This document shows positions 6,234-14,191 of a stretch of 44,522 nt of DNA, piece after piece (positions within the stretch are counted from its first letter, which is position 1; each line of letters begins with the position of its first letter). The stretch covers positions 1 to 44,522 of the forward strand of contig CACZAR010000006.1 in NCBI GenBank assembly GCA_902779135.1, written 5' to 3'. Origin of the DNA: an uncultured Coriobacteriaceae bacterium (lineage in GTDB: Bacteria > Actinomycetota > Coriobacteriia > Coriobacteriales > Eggerthellaceae). The notes under the pieces were generated by a model. It did not search any database. It was given only the letters and a program-made list of their open reading frames with translations, and was not told the DNA's origin. The translations under genes and the position numbers were made by a program.

Positions 6234-7418
6234 ATGAGTGGCAAAGAAAGATGTGCTGGCAATTCCAGATATGCTCGCATTCTGGCTGCGGTGCTAGCCG
6301 TCGCTGCGGCGCTTGCGTTGTGCGTGTTCGCATTGACGGGCTGCGGTTCGCCTGCATCGAGTTCAGCGGCCTCTGGCAGCACGTCGTCGGCGAGTGCATC
6401 TGCATCGTCGAGCGAGGCTTCCGGGCCGGCGACCTATGTCGTCACGGACGGCGCTGGCCGCGAGGTGGAAATTCCCACGCGCGCGAACCTCGAGCGCATG
6501 TACGCAACGAGCCCAATAGGCCAGATGTACCTTGTGACGCTTGCCCCCGAACTGCTTGCCGGCAGCAATAGCACCTACAGCGAGGCAGAGCTCAAGTACA
6601 TGCCCGGCGATATCGGCGGCTTGCCGAGCTATGGCACGTGGGCGATGAATGGCACACTCGACAACGAAGCGCTCATAAAGGCCGACATCCAGGTCATCCT
6701 CGACGTCAGCTCTGCCGCCATTTCCGATGGCGATATCAGCGCGGCCGATGAGCTGCAGGAGCAGACCGGCATCCCGGTCCTGCTGTTCAGCGGTGCCGTC
6801 GACGAGACGCCTGACACCTACCGCGCCATCGGCAAGGTGCTCGACATGGAAGATCGCGCCAACGAGTTGGCTGACTACTGCGATAAGGCTTACAAGGACG
6901 TCACCGAAGCCGTGGCAAAGGTTCCCGAGTCCGAACGCGTGACCGTCTACTACGCCGAGGGCCCGGACGGCCTCAAGACCGAGCCCGAGAACTCGCCTCA
7001 CTTCACGACGTTCAAGGTGGGCGGTGCGAAGGACGTCGCCGACTGCGACGTGACGAAGGGCCAAGGCTTGACCGAGGTCTCCCTCGAGAACGTCATCGCA
7101 TGGAATCCCGAGGTCATCATCGCATGGAGCCAGGAATACCGTGGCGGCTCCGATGACACCATCCGCACGAGCAGCGACTGGGCGTCTATCAAAGCAGTCC
7201 AGGATGGCAAGGTCTACACGATTCCGTGCTTGCCCTTCACCTGGGGCGACCGTCCGCCTTCCGTGACGCGTTACATCGGTATGCAGTGGATGGCAAACCT
7301 GCTGTATCCCGACGTGTACAACGTTGATATGGTCAAGGTGACGCAGGACTACTACAAGCTGTTCTTCTCAGCCGACCTGAGCGACCAGGATGCCAAGGAC
7401 ATCTTGTTCCTGAGCTAG
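6234..7418 (+). CDS. Substrate-binding lipoprotein, FecB/BtuF/MolA type (system 1)
   Basis: A 394-aa surface lipoprotein. It has a Sec-type signal with hydrophobic residues ~17-33 and lipobox ALTGC (Cys37), then a Ser/Ala linker of ~25 residues and a class III periplasmic-binding fold. That fold shows VTDGAGREVEIPTRANLERM at the start of the first lobe and VSLENVIAWNPEVIIAW, the family's hallmark helix. FecB-like proteins bind iron chelates, corrinoids or, for MolA, molybdate/tungstate. Here the operon goes on to moeA genes, so an oxyanion ligand is inferred. It heads a run of seven co-directional genes; strong hairpins follow its stop codon. Confidence 0.85.
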   Translation: MSGKERCAGNSRYARILAAVLAVAAALALCVFALTGCGSPASSSAASGSTSSASASASSSEASGPATYVVTDGAGREVEIPTRANLERMYATSPIGQMYLVTLAPELLAGSNSTYSEAELKYMPGDIGGLPSYGTWAMNGTLDNEALIKADIQVILDVSSAAISDGDISAADELQEQTGIPVLLFSGAVDETPDTYRAIGKVLDMEDRANELADYCDKAYKDVTEAVAKVPESERVTVYYAEGPDGLKTEPENSPHFTTFKVGGAKDVADCDVTKGQGLTEVSLENVIAWNPEVIIAWSQEYRGGSDDTIRTSSDWASIKAVQDGKVYTIPCLPFTWGDRPPSVTRYIGMQWMANLLYPDVYNVDMVKVTQDYYKLFFSADLSDQDAKDILFLS

Positions 7419-7435
7419 AAGCAGACAAGCTGAAT

Positions 7436-7503
7436 GGGCCGCATCTCGGTGCGGCCCTGATTTCGAACGATGGGCCAGGGCGTGCAAGCTGGCTCATCGT
7501 TCG
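7436..7503 (+). promoter_or_regulatory. Double hairpin between binding protein and methyltransferase
   Basis: Stem 1 (7436-7457) is GGGCCGCA-loop-TGCGGCCC. Stem 2 (7464-7503) has about 14 bp starting CGAACGATG. Neither has a strong T-run, so they more likely protect the 3' end of the binding-protein mRNA or attenuate readthrough than terminate fully. Confidence 0.55.
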
Positions 7504-7564
7504 TTTGACGATTGGCAGAGATGCGGACAGGTCGCTCTTCGCCGCATTGAGAAGGGAGACCCAA

Positions 7565-8386
7565 ATGGATTCTCTCGAATATTGGAACATGCGTGCAGAA
7601 TCGTTCGGTGGCACGAATGCGCAGACGCATGCAAGCGGATGCACCAAAGGATATATGCCTCGTTTCATCGAGCTGCTTGCCCTCGAAGACGGGCAGAGCG
7701 TGTTCGACATGGGTTGCGCGACAGGCACGTTGGCGGCGCCGCTCGCCCGTGAGGGCCACAGCATCTGCGCGCGCGATTTCTCGCCGCGCATGATCGATCG
7801 GCTGCAACAGATAACGCGCGACGAGAACCTGCCCATCGACGCAGCGGTCATGGCGTGGGAAGACGATTGGGCCGAATGTGGCATCGAGGCGGGCTCGTAC
7901 GACGTCGCGGTGGCATCGCGTTCCTTGCCGTACAGGCCCGACGAGCTGCGCAAGGCCCTGGCCGATCTTGACCAGGTGGCGCGCGTCAAGTGCGTCGTGA
8001 CGGTTTCTGCGAGCACGGCGCCAGCGTACGATGCACGCTTGTGCGCCCACCTTGGTCGCGAGATACCGGTGCCCAAGAACCACGTGCGGGTGATTGACGT
8101 GCTCGCTGAAATGGGACGGCTGCCGACGCTTTCGTACATCCCGTTCCATCGCCCCATGCGATTCACCGACCGGGATATGGCCTATCTCGAGTTGCGCAAA
8201 CTTGCGGGAAGGGAAGAGCTCGACGCACGTGAGGAAGAGCAATTCGAGCGTTATGCTGCCGAGCATTTCACCGTGAGCGACGAAGACGGTCAAACCGTCT
8301 ATCAGCTCGACTACAGGCTCGATGTGCAGTGGGCGTTCATCTCCTGGACGACGAATCAGGCCAACGTGTTGGAGCGTGGCCGATGA
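7565..8386 (+). CDS. Class I SAM-dependent methyltransferase
   Basis: A 273-aa soluble Rossmann-fold methyltransferase. Motif I is VFDMGCATGTLAAPLA (residues ~48-63), preceded by the common start YWNMRAESF. The acidic loop ICARDFSPRMID and DVAVASRSLPYRPDELRKAL (motif IV region) are also visible. GAAGGGAGA fixes ATG 7565. The stop overlaps the permease start as ATGA, so it is translationally coupled to the transporter. The substrate is unknown. Its place inside a metal-importer operon suggests a role in making or modifying a metal ligand, or in cofactor chemistry, but that is inference. Confidence 0.85.
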   Translation: MDSLEYWNMRAESFGGTNAQTHASGCTKGYMPRFIELLALEDGQSVFDMGCATGTLAAPLAREGHSICARDFSPRMIDRLQQITRDENLPIDAAVMAWEDDWAECGIEAGSYDVAVASRSLPYRPDELRKALADLDQVARVKCVVTVSASTAPAYDARLCAHLGREIPVPKNHVRVIDVLAEMGRLPTLSYIPFHRPMRFTDRDMAYLELRKLAGREELDAREEEQFERYAAEHFTVSDEDGQTVYQLDYRLDVQWAFISWTTNQANVLERGR

Positions 8387-9531
8387 GCAGCGCGTCCGTT
8401 GAACCCACTGTTGTTGCCCGGTCCGCTGGAACGCCGGAGCCGGCCGGCACGTCAGCCGGTTCCGCATTCGACGATGCCGCTGCGGCGGCGTTTGCCGACG
8501 AAGCTGCCGAAGCATACGACGAGAAAGTGCCGATTTGGGTCAAGATCGCCCTTCCAGCAGGTCTTGTGGGCATCGTGCTCGTGAGCTTCGCGTTGGGAAA
8601 GTACTCGGTGTCACCTGCCGAGCTGGTCGACGGCATCGTGCGCCATTTCCAGGGGCAAACGCTTGCGGGCGACGACCTCAGCCTCGACAAGGTCATCTTC
8701 AACATCCGCATTCCGCGCATCCTGCTCGTCGTGATGGTCGGCGCGGCGCTTTCGGCGGCAGGCGCATCGTTCCAGGGCATGTTCCGCAACCCGCTTGTCT
8801 CGCCGGATTTGTTGGGTGCGAGTGCGGGTGCCGGCTTGGGTGCGTGCATCGGTCTGCTGCTGGGGTGGAGCACCATCCTGACGCAGCTCATGGCTTTTGC
8901 GACGGGGCTGCTGGCGGTGGGCATCGCGGTGTTCATGAATCGCATGGTGAAGTACGACCGCTTGCTCGGCCTTGTGCTCGGCGGCATCTTGGTGTCGACG
9001 TTGTTCCAGGCGGGCACGTCCATTGTGAAGCTGTGCGCCGACGTCAACGACAAGCTGCCGTCGATTACCTACTGGCTCATGGGAAGCTTCTCGGGCGCGA
9101 ACCAGCATGATCTGGCCATAGCGGTCATTCCGATGATTATCGGCTTCGTGCTCATCATGCTCGAACGGTGGAAGCTCAACGTTTTGTCGCTTGGCGAAGA
9201 CGAAGCGCGATCGCTCGGCGTGAACACGAAGCGCACGAGGATGCTCGTCATTGTGGCGGCGACGCTGCTCACATCGGTGTCGGTGGCCGTTTCGGGCGTC
9301 ATCGGTTGGATCGGCCTGATCATCCCGCATCTCGCTCGCGCGCTCGTGGGCCCCGACCATCGCAAACTGCTGCCTGCCGCCATGCTTTTGGGTGCATCGT
9401 ACCTGCTCATTGTCGATGATTTCGCACGTTGCCTGTTGTCTATGGAAATCCCCATCGGCATCTTGACGGCGCTTTTGGGAGTGCCGTTCTTCGCCATCAT
9501 CTTCCACTACAACTCGAAGGGGTGGAGCTGA
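8383..9531 (+). CDS. FecCD-family ABC permease (system 1)
   Basis: A 382-aa inner-membrane permease of the BtuC/FecCD/MolB type, with about ten hydrophobic segments from residue ~48 on. Family landmarks are NIRIPRILLVVMVGAALSAA, FQGMFRNPLVSPDLLGASAG, SLGEDEARSLGVN and GWIGLIIPHLARALVGPDHR. An unusual ~45-residue Ala/Glu-rich cytoplasmic N-terminus precedes the first membrane helix. ATG overlaps the methyltransferase stop (ATGA). It should form a homodimer with the ATPase encoded next. Confidence 0.92.
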   Translation: MSSASVEPTVVARSAGTPEPAGTSAGSAFDDAAAAAFADEAAEAYDEKVPIWVKIALPAGLVGIVLVSFALGKYSVSPAELVDGIVRHFQGQTLAGDDLSLDKVIFNIRIPRILLVVMVGAALSAAGASFQGMFRNPLVSPDLLGASAGAGLGACIGLLLGWSTILTQLMAFATGLLAVGIAVFMNRMVKYDRLLGLVLGGILVSTLFQAGTSIVKLCADVNDKLPSITYWLMGSFSGANQHDLAIAVIPMIIGFVLIMLERWKLNVLSLGEDEARSLGVNTKRTRMLVIVAATLLTSVSVAVSGVIGWIGLIIPHLARALVGPDHRKLLPAAMLLGASYLLIVDDFARCLLSMEIPIGILTALLGVPFFAIIFHYNSKGWS

Positions 9532-9577
9532 TGGCTGATTGGTTCGTGGAAGCGGCACACCTGAGGAGGTGGCGTCG

Positions 9578-10411
9578 ATGCTCGAAGTGAGAGACCTTCG
9601 TGCGGGCTATAGCGCTGACAACGAGATTGTCCACGGCATTAGCTTTTCGCTGGCTGATGGTGAGTTCTGCTGCATCATCGGCGCAAACGGGTGCGGAAAG
9701 ACCACGACGCTCAAGACGGTTCTCGGGTTGCTGCCGCGGCTTGGCGGAGAGGTGCTGATCAACGGACGCGAGACCGCTCAAATGAGGGAACGCGAGTTGG
9801 CGCTTCATTTCGCATACATTCCCCAGATTCACCAATTGCCGTTCCCCTATCGCGTAAAGGACATGGTGCTCATGGGGCGCACGCCGCACATGGCCCGCCT
9901 GGCGGCTGCTTCGGCCGATGACAAGCGTGTGGCGTATGCGGCGCTCTGCCAGATGGCGATCGAGGACTTGGCCGACAAATCCTACACCGAGCTGTCAGGT
10001 GGTCAGCAGCAGCTGGTCCTGATTGCGCGGGCGCTCGCGCAGCAGCCTGACATCCTGGTCATGGACGAGCCGACGGCGTCGCTCGATTTCGGCAATCAGC
10101 AGCTCGTGCTGTCGCGCATGCGCGGTTTGGCCGATTGCGGAACGTCGGTGCTGATGGTCACGCACGATCCTGCTCACGCGTTCTACTGCGCCGATCGTGC
10201 AATCGTGTTGCACGAAGGGGTGATTCTGAAGGATGGGGCACCGACTGATGTGATCACCGCCGAGACCATGCTCGAGATTTACAATACCGAGGTGCGTGTG
10301 GACCGCGTCGATGTCGGTGAGGGCCGTACCGGCTGCGCTTGCATCCCCATTGTGAGGAAGAGCGCGCTCGACGAGCGCTTGCTTGCCGAGCTCATGCGTG
10401 GCAAAAGCTAA
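9578..10411 (+). CDS. ABC transporter ATPase, FecE/BtuD/MolC type (system 1)
   Basis: A 277-aa cytoplasmic ATPase that powers system 1. Walker A is GANGCGKT (residues 35-42), the signature LSGGQQQ (139-145), and Walker B ILVMDEP (159-165), followed by the usual switch His in VTHDPAHAF. GAGGAGGTG lies 6 nt before ATG 9578. The gap after the permease contains a 19-codon reading frame (9531-9590) that starts on the permease stop and ends just inside this gene, which could couple their translation. A C-terminal extension of ~25 residues follows the nucleotide-binding domain. Confidence 0.92.
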   Translation: MLEVRDLRAGYSADNEIVHGISFSLADGEFCCIIGANGCGKTTTLKTVLGLLPRLGGEVLINGRETAQMRERELALHFAYIPQIHQLPFPYRVKDMVLMGRTPHMARLAAASADDKRVAYAALCQMAIEDLADKSYTELSGGQQQLVLIARALAQQPDILVMDEPTASLDFGNQQLVLSRMRGLADCGTSVLMVTHDPAHAFYCADRAIVLHEGVILKDGAPTDVITAETMLEIYNTEVRVDRVDVGEGRTGCACIPIVRKSALDERLLAELMRGKS

Positions 10412-10463
10412 AAACCTACGACGATGATGACCGTAAGACGCAAGCAAAGATTGGGAGTTTGAC

Positions 10464-11669
10464 ATGGGAGAAAAAGTGATGACGGGGTTTCCGACGCGCG
10501 CCGAAGCGCTTGCGGACTTCTTTGCGGCATGGGAACCGCAGTGCGGTATTGAGTTGGTGACACTTGACGAGGCTTGCTGGCGCGTGCTGGCCGAGGACGT
10601 GGAATCGCTTGTCACCGTGCCAGTTGTGCGGGCTTCGTCTGCCGACGGCATCGCGGTGCGCTCAGCCGATTTCGCCAACGGGCTGCCCGACACGAGCGGG
10701 TGGCGATTGGGGCGCGAGTTCGTGCGCGCCGACACGGGTGATGATTTCCCCGATGAGTATGATGCCATCATCATGATCGAGAAAGCTGCTATCCAGGAAG
10801 ATGGCTCGGTTGTGCTCGACGACGATGTTCAGGTTTCGGCGGGCTCGGGCACGATGCCCGCTGGCGCCACCGTGAGCGCAGGTCGGCCAATCATGAAAGC
10901 GGGGCGTGTCATCCGCCCGACCGATCTTGCCGCCTTGTGCATGGGTGGACATTCGGCCGTCAAGGTGCGCAAGCGTCCGGTTGTCGCATTCATCCCAACG
11001 GGCAGCGAGCTCGTCGCATACGGCACGCGGCCGAAGCGCGGCCAGACAATCGATGCGAACAGTCTGATGTGCAAGAACATGCTCGAGAGCTACGGCGCCC
11101 GCGTTATCAAGTTCCCCATCGTGCGCGACGATCTCGAAGCACTCGAGGAAGCGTTCACCCGTGCGCTCGAGTTGGCCGACCTGGTTGTTGTGAATGGAGG
11201 CTCCGCTCTGGGCGATGAGGACTTCAATGTGCGCATGATCGAGAAGCGGGGACGCGTGGTGCATCACTACATCGCCGCCGCACCAGGCCGACCGCTTATG
11301 ATGGCGGTTGCCGACGGCAAGCCGGTAGTAGACCTCCCCGGGCCCCCGATGGCGGCGTACTATGGCACCGACTGGTGCTTGCAGGCGATCGTATGCCGCA
11401 TGCTCGGTGTGCCCATGCCGCAACGGCAGGTTGTGCGCGCCGTGAGCGACGCCGAGTACCATGCGTTCGGCGGTTTCGACATGTTGGGCCGTTGGGATGT
11501 CCGTCGTGAAGGCGAAGGCCTGGTCGCCCATCCATTCAACTTCCGCAAGGGCGAGCAGGTCGATTGCCTGACCTCTAACGCGCATCGCATCTCGCCAATC
11601 GGAGAATGGGATGTTGCGCCTGGTGACGAGATCGAACTGGAGCTGCTGCGTGGAAGCGAGTGGCTGTAA
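10464..11669 (+). CDS. moeA: MoeA-like molybdopterin molybdotransferase 1
   Basis: A 401-aa protein with the MoeA domain order: N-terminal MoeA domains I/II, the central MPT-binding domain and the C-terminal domain IV. It would insert molybdate or tungstate into adenylyl-molybdopterin. Usual motifs are altered: SSADGIAV where MoeA normally has SAMDGYAV, PTGSELV for PTGDEL, ALGDEDF for VSVGDYD, and LPGPPMAAYYG for LPGNPVSA. These changes are shared in part with the neighbour at 11804, so the pair forms a divergent subgroup. GGGAG precedes the ATG. Its place in a transporter operon suggests it is tuned to the metal that operon imports. Confidence 0.85.
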   Translation: MGEKVMTGFPTRAEALADFFAAWEPQCGIELVTLDEACWRVLAEDVESLVTVPVVRASSADGIAVRSADFANGLPDTSGWRLGREFVRADTGDDFPDEYDAIIMIEKAAIQEDGSVVLDDDVQVSAGSGTMPAGATVSAGRPIMKAGRVIRPTDLAALCMGGHSAVKVRKRPVVAFIPTGSELVAYGTRPKRGQTIDANSLMCKNMLESYGARVIKFPIVRDDLEALEEAFTRALELADLVVVNGGSALGDEDFNVRMIEKRGRVVHHYIAAAPGRPLMMAVADGKPVVDLPGPPMAAYYGTDWCLQAIVCRMLGVPMPQRQVVRAVSDAEYHAFGGFDMLGRWDVRREGEGLVAHPFNFRKGEQVDCLTSNAHRISPIGEWDVAPGDEIELELLRGSEWL

Positions 11670-11803
11670 CGCGTTGAGCTGGGTCGCCCCTCCCAACGGA
11701 CGATCGACTTCAACGCAGTTCTCGGATGGTTATTTCTAGGACGCGCATGAGGGTGCGTTATTATTTTCTCAGAAGTATAAACAGACGTTGAAAGGCGATT
11801 GTC

Positions 11804-13153
11804 ATGCGCGACCATTCGAAACACGTAGAGCTCAAGCGCGAAGAAGCCATCGCACGGCTCATCGGGGCTGCGAAATTTGAACCGCAGGTCGAAGTTGTCG
11901 ACATCCACGAGGCGTTCGGTCGGGTGACGGCGGTCGATTGCAAAGCGAAGGTCGACGTTCCCAATGCGCTTTGTGCGCAGATGGACGGCATCGCCGTGCG
12001 TTTCGCCGACTTCGAGGACGGCATGCCCGATACGAGCACATGGCAGCTCGGTCGCGAATTCGATTGGGCCAACACTGGTACGGCGTTGCCCGAGGGCTTC
12101 GACACTGCCATCAGGATCGAGGACGTACAGTTCGACGGCGGAGTCGGAGAGGTCGGGCTTGACAATCTGAATCCGGGACGGCTTGAGATTCTCGTTGCGC
12201 CGGGCAAGCGTGGTGCAAGCTGTCGCGAGAAGGGCGCGAACTTCGAGGCCGGACAGATGCTGTTGCCAGCGGGAACGCGCCTGACCCCCACGAAGGTTTC
12301 CGCGCTCGCGATGTGCGGCTATTCCGAGGTCGAGGTTATCGTGCAACCGAAGGTTGTGTTCATCCCCACGGGCGATGAGCTGGTGTCGCCTGGTCACGAG
12401 CTGCCGAAGGGGAAAGCGTACGACAGCAACGGCGTGCTGCTCGAAGGGAAGATGCTTTTGTGGGGCGCCGACCCCATCATTTACGAGTGCATTCCCGACG
12501 ACTGGAGCATCATCAAGGAGACGATCCTGAAAGCGTGCGACGAAGCCGACATCGTAGCGATAAACGCCGGCTCGTCGAAAGGTGCCAAGGATTTCACGAT
12601 GGAAATCCTCGAGGAAATCGGGCAGGTCATCTGCCATGAAACGAACCATGGGCCGGGGCGCCATACGAGCGCGTCGGTCGTCAACGGCACGCCGGTTCTC
12701 GGTCTTTCGGGTCCGCCGTCGGGTTGCGAGATCACGGCGGATTGGTACCTCAAGCCGCTTGTCGACAGTTTCCTGTTCGGGAAGGTTGTCGAGTTCGAGA
12801 AAGTGACGGCTGCGGCGGGGGATTTCGGGCAGTCAGTTGGACACGGTCCCGGCGGCCCAGGTGGTCCGGGCGGCCCTGGCGGCAAGGGCCCAGGTGGTCC
12901 CGGCGGCCCAGGTGGTCCGGGCGGCCCTGGCGGCAAGGGCCCTGGCAAGGATTTCTTTGCCATCCGCCCTGTGAGTCTCGAGCGTACGCCCGAGGGCCTC
13001 ATCGCCAAGCCAATCGCAAACGGTCTCCATCCCGACTTGCTCAAGCTCGACGAAGCCGACGGCTATCTTGAGATGCATCCTTTTGCCTATCGCGACCTTA
13101 AGCCCGGTGATGAGGTGACCGTCGAACTGCGCTATCCTTATACGCAGATGTAA
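11804..13153 (+). CDS. moeA: MoeA-like molybdopterin molybdotransferase 2 with Gly-Pro insert
   Basis: A 449-aa MoeA homologue. Core motifs are QMDGIAVRFAD, PTGDELV (canonical here, unlike paralogue 1), NAGSSKGAKDF and GLSGPPSGCE in place of LPGNPVSA. Between the central domain and C-terminal domain IV is a ~38-residue collagen-like insert made of GPGG and GGKGPG units, encoded by an exact 51-bp tandem repeat. The insert lies just before FFAIRPVSLERTPEG, the first strand of domain IV, so it is probably a flexible surface linker. The 134-bp upstream gap is AT-rich (GTTATTATTTTC and TATAAA) and may hold its own promoter. Two MoeA copies in one organism are often taken as a sign of Mo/W discrimination. 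Confidence 0.85.
   Translation: MRDHSKHVELKREEAIARLIGAAKFEPQVEVVDIHEAFGRVTAVDCKAKVDVPNALCAQMDGIAVRFADFEDGMPDTSTWQLGREFDWANTGTALPEGFDTAIRIEDVQFDGGVGEVGLDNLNPGRLEILVAPGKRGASCREKGANFEAGQMLLPAGTRLTPTKVSALAMCGYSEVEVIVQPKVVFIPTGDELVSPGHELPKGKAYDSNGVLLEGKMLLWGADPIIYECIPDDWSIIKETILKACDEADIVAINAGSSKGAKDFTMEILEEIGQVICHETNHGPGRHTSASVVNGTPVLGLSGPPSGCEITADWYLKPLVDSFLFGKVVEFEKVTAAAGDFGQSVGHGPGGPGGPGGPGGKGPGGPGGPGGPGGPGGKGPGKDFFAIRPVSLERTPEGLIAKPIANGLHPDLLKLDEADGYLEMHPFAYRDLKPGDEVTVELRYPYTQM
12848..12949 (+). repeat. 51-bp tandem repeat inside moeA 2
   Basis: Two 51-bp units start at 12848 and 12899; the first 44 bases are identical. Each encodes 17 residues of P-G-G-type sequence with one Lys. Slippage at this site could change linker length in frame. 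Confidence 0.9.
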
Positions 13154-13208
13154 TGTGCTAAAAGCGGTCGCTCGTTTTTCAGCGCACGGAACATAGGGGG
13201 AAACAAAG

Positions 13209-14042
13209 ATGACAATGTGCGAAGGCGTCAAGCGCATTCCTGGTTGGAAAGAGCTCGAGCAGCTCCCTGAACAATGGGAGATTTACAAGCGTCTGGTCGA
13301 GGGTGTGCCCGAGGGCATCGCCGTGAAGGACGTGCTCGTCGGCAACCATTGGTCGATTGTCGAAGCCGAGAGCGGCTGTGGCATGGCCATGAACGTGAGC
13401 GGTGGGCGCGGCACGTATGGGCTGTATCCGAACGCGTTGCATATGGAACTGCGCGATCTTGCCGCTCAGTGTGTGAGCTGGAATTTCCTCGAGGCGAGCG
13501 TGGGTGTTGCGGCGCTCAACGCCTGGTACTCCACGCCCGAGCATGCTGCTGCTGCCGGCATGAAAATCGAAGAGAAGGGCTCAAACGACGGCTTCGAACT
13601 GTACCGCCGCCTGTGCGTGGGTAAAAAGGTCACAGTCGTGGGCCATTTCCCGTTGATCGAGCGCCTCGCGCCCGAATGCGACCTCACGATTCTCGAGCGC
13701 AATCCGAGTGGTGACGACGTGCCCGACCCTGGTTGCGAGTACATCATCCCTCACCAGGATTTCACGTTCATCACGGGCATTACATTGACGAACAAGACGC
13801 TTCCGCGTCTGTTGCAGCTTTCGAAGCAGGGTGGTGGCAGCTGCATCCTCGTGGGGCCGAGCGTCATTCCGGCGCCTGTGCTCTACGAGTATGGCGTCGA
13901 CTGCATGGCGGGCTCGGTCATCACCGACCCCGAGCGTGCGAAAGCCGCCGTCATGCACGCCGCTACGTCGGGCATTTTCAAGCACGGCGTCCAGAAGATG
14001 CGCGTCGAGCGTCCTGGCTGGCTCGATGAGATAGAGAAGTAA
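13209..14042 (+). CDS. DUF364/DUF4213 protein (putative heavy-metal chelation)
   Basis: A 277-aa soluble protein. The N-terminal ~90 residues match the enolase-N-like DUF4213 part (VLVGNHWSIVEAESGCGMAM, then SWNFLEASVGVAALNA). The C-terminal Rossmann-like DUF364 part has VTVVGHFPLIERLAPECDL, ITLTNKTLPRLL and ILVGPSVIPAPVLYEYGVD. The family's only functional hint is a proposed heavy-metal chelating or processing active site between the two domains. It is recurrently found beside FecCD-type importers. Here it follows two moeA genes, which points to Mo or W rather than iron. It ends the first seven-gene run. Confidence 0.88.
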   Translation: MTMCEGVKRIPGWKELEQLPEQWEIYKRLVEGVPEGIAVKDVLVGNHWSIVEAESGCGMAMNVSGGRGTYGLYPNALHMELRDLAAQCVSWNFLEASVGVAALNAWYSTPEHAAAAGMKIEEKGSNDGFELYRRLCVGKKVTVVGHFPLIERLAPECDLTILERNPSGDDVPDPGCEYIIPHQDFTFITGITLTNKTLPRLLQLSKQGGGSCILVGPSVIPAPVLYEYGVDCMAGSVITDPERAKAAVMHAATSGIFKHGVQKMRVERPGWLDEIEK

Positions 14043-14051
14043 GCGACTCCA

Positions 14052-14092
14052 GGTTGTGACACGCTGGTACCAGGTACCGGTGTGTCACAACC
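14052..14092. repeat. REP-like palindrome, GGTACC family (copy A3)
   Basis: A 41-bp palindrome with arms GGTTGTGACAC and GTGTCACAACC around GGTACC-A-GGTACC, 9 bp after the DUF364 stop and between convergent genes. Confidence 0.8.
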
Positions 14093-14131
14093 GTGCGACT
14101 TCGCTTCGTTGCAACAACAACGATGAAATGC

Positions 14132-14159
14132 GGAAGGCCGCCTGGCAGGGCGGCCTTCC
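14132..14159. terminator. Convergent hairpin between DUF364 and binding protein 2
   Basis: Perfect 11-bp arms GGAAGGCCGCC and GGCGGCCTTCC with a 6-nt loop lie in the convergent gap. T-runs are weak on both sides, so termination efficiency is uncertain. Confidence 0.6.
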
Positions 14160-14191
14160 TGATAGAAAGGAAGGAAAAGGGCAGTGCGTTC

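Noticed and set aside
6234..10411. Reading system 1 as an iron-siderophore or vitamin B12 importer
   Set aside because: The families allow it, but the run continues into two moeA and a DUF364 gene and no cobamide or siderophore gene is present. Kept as an alternative, not the main call.
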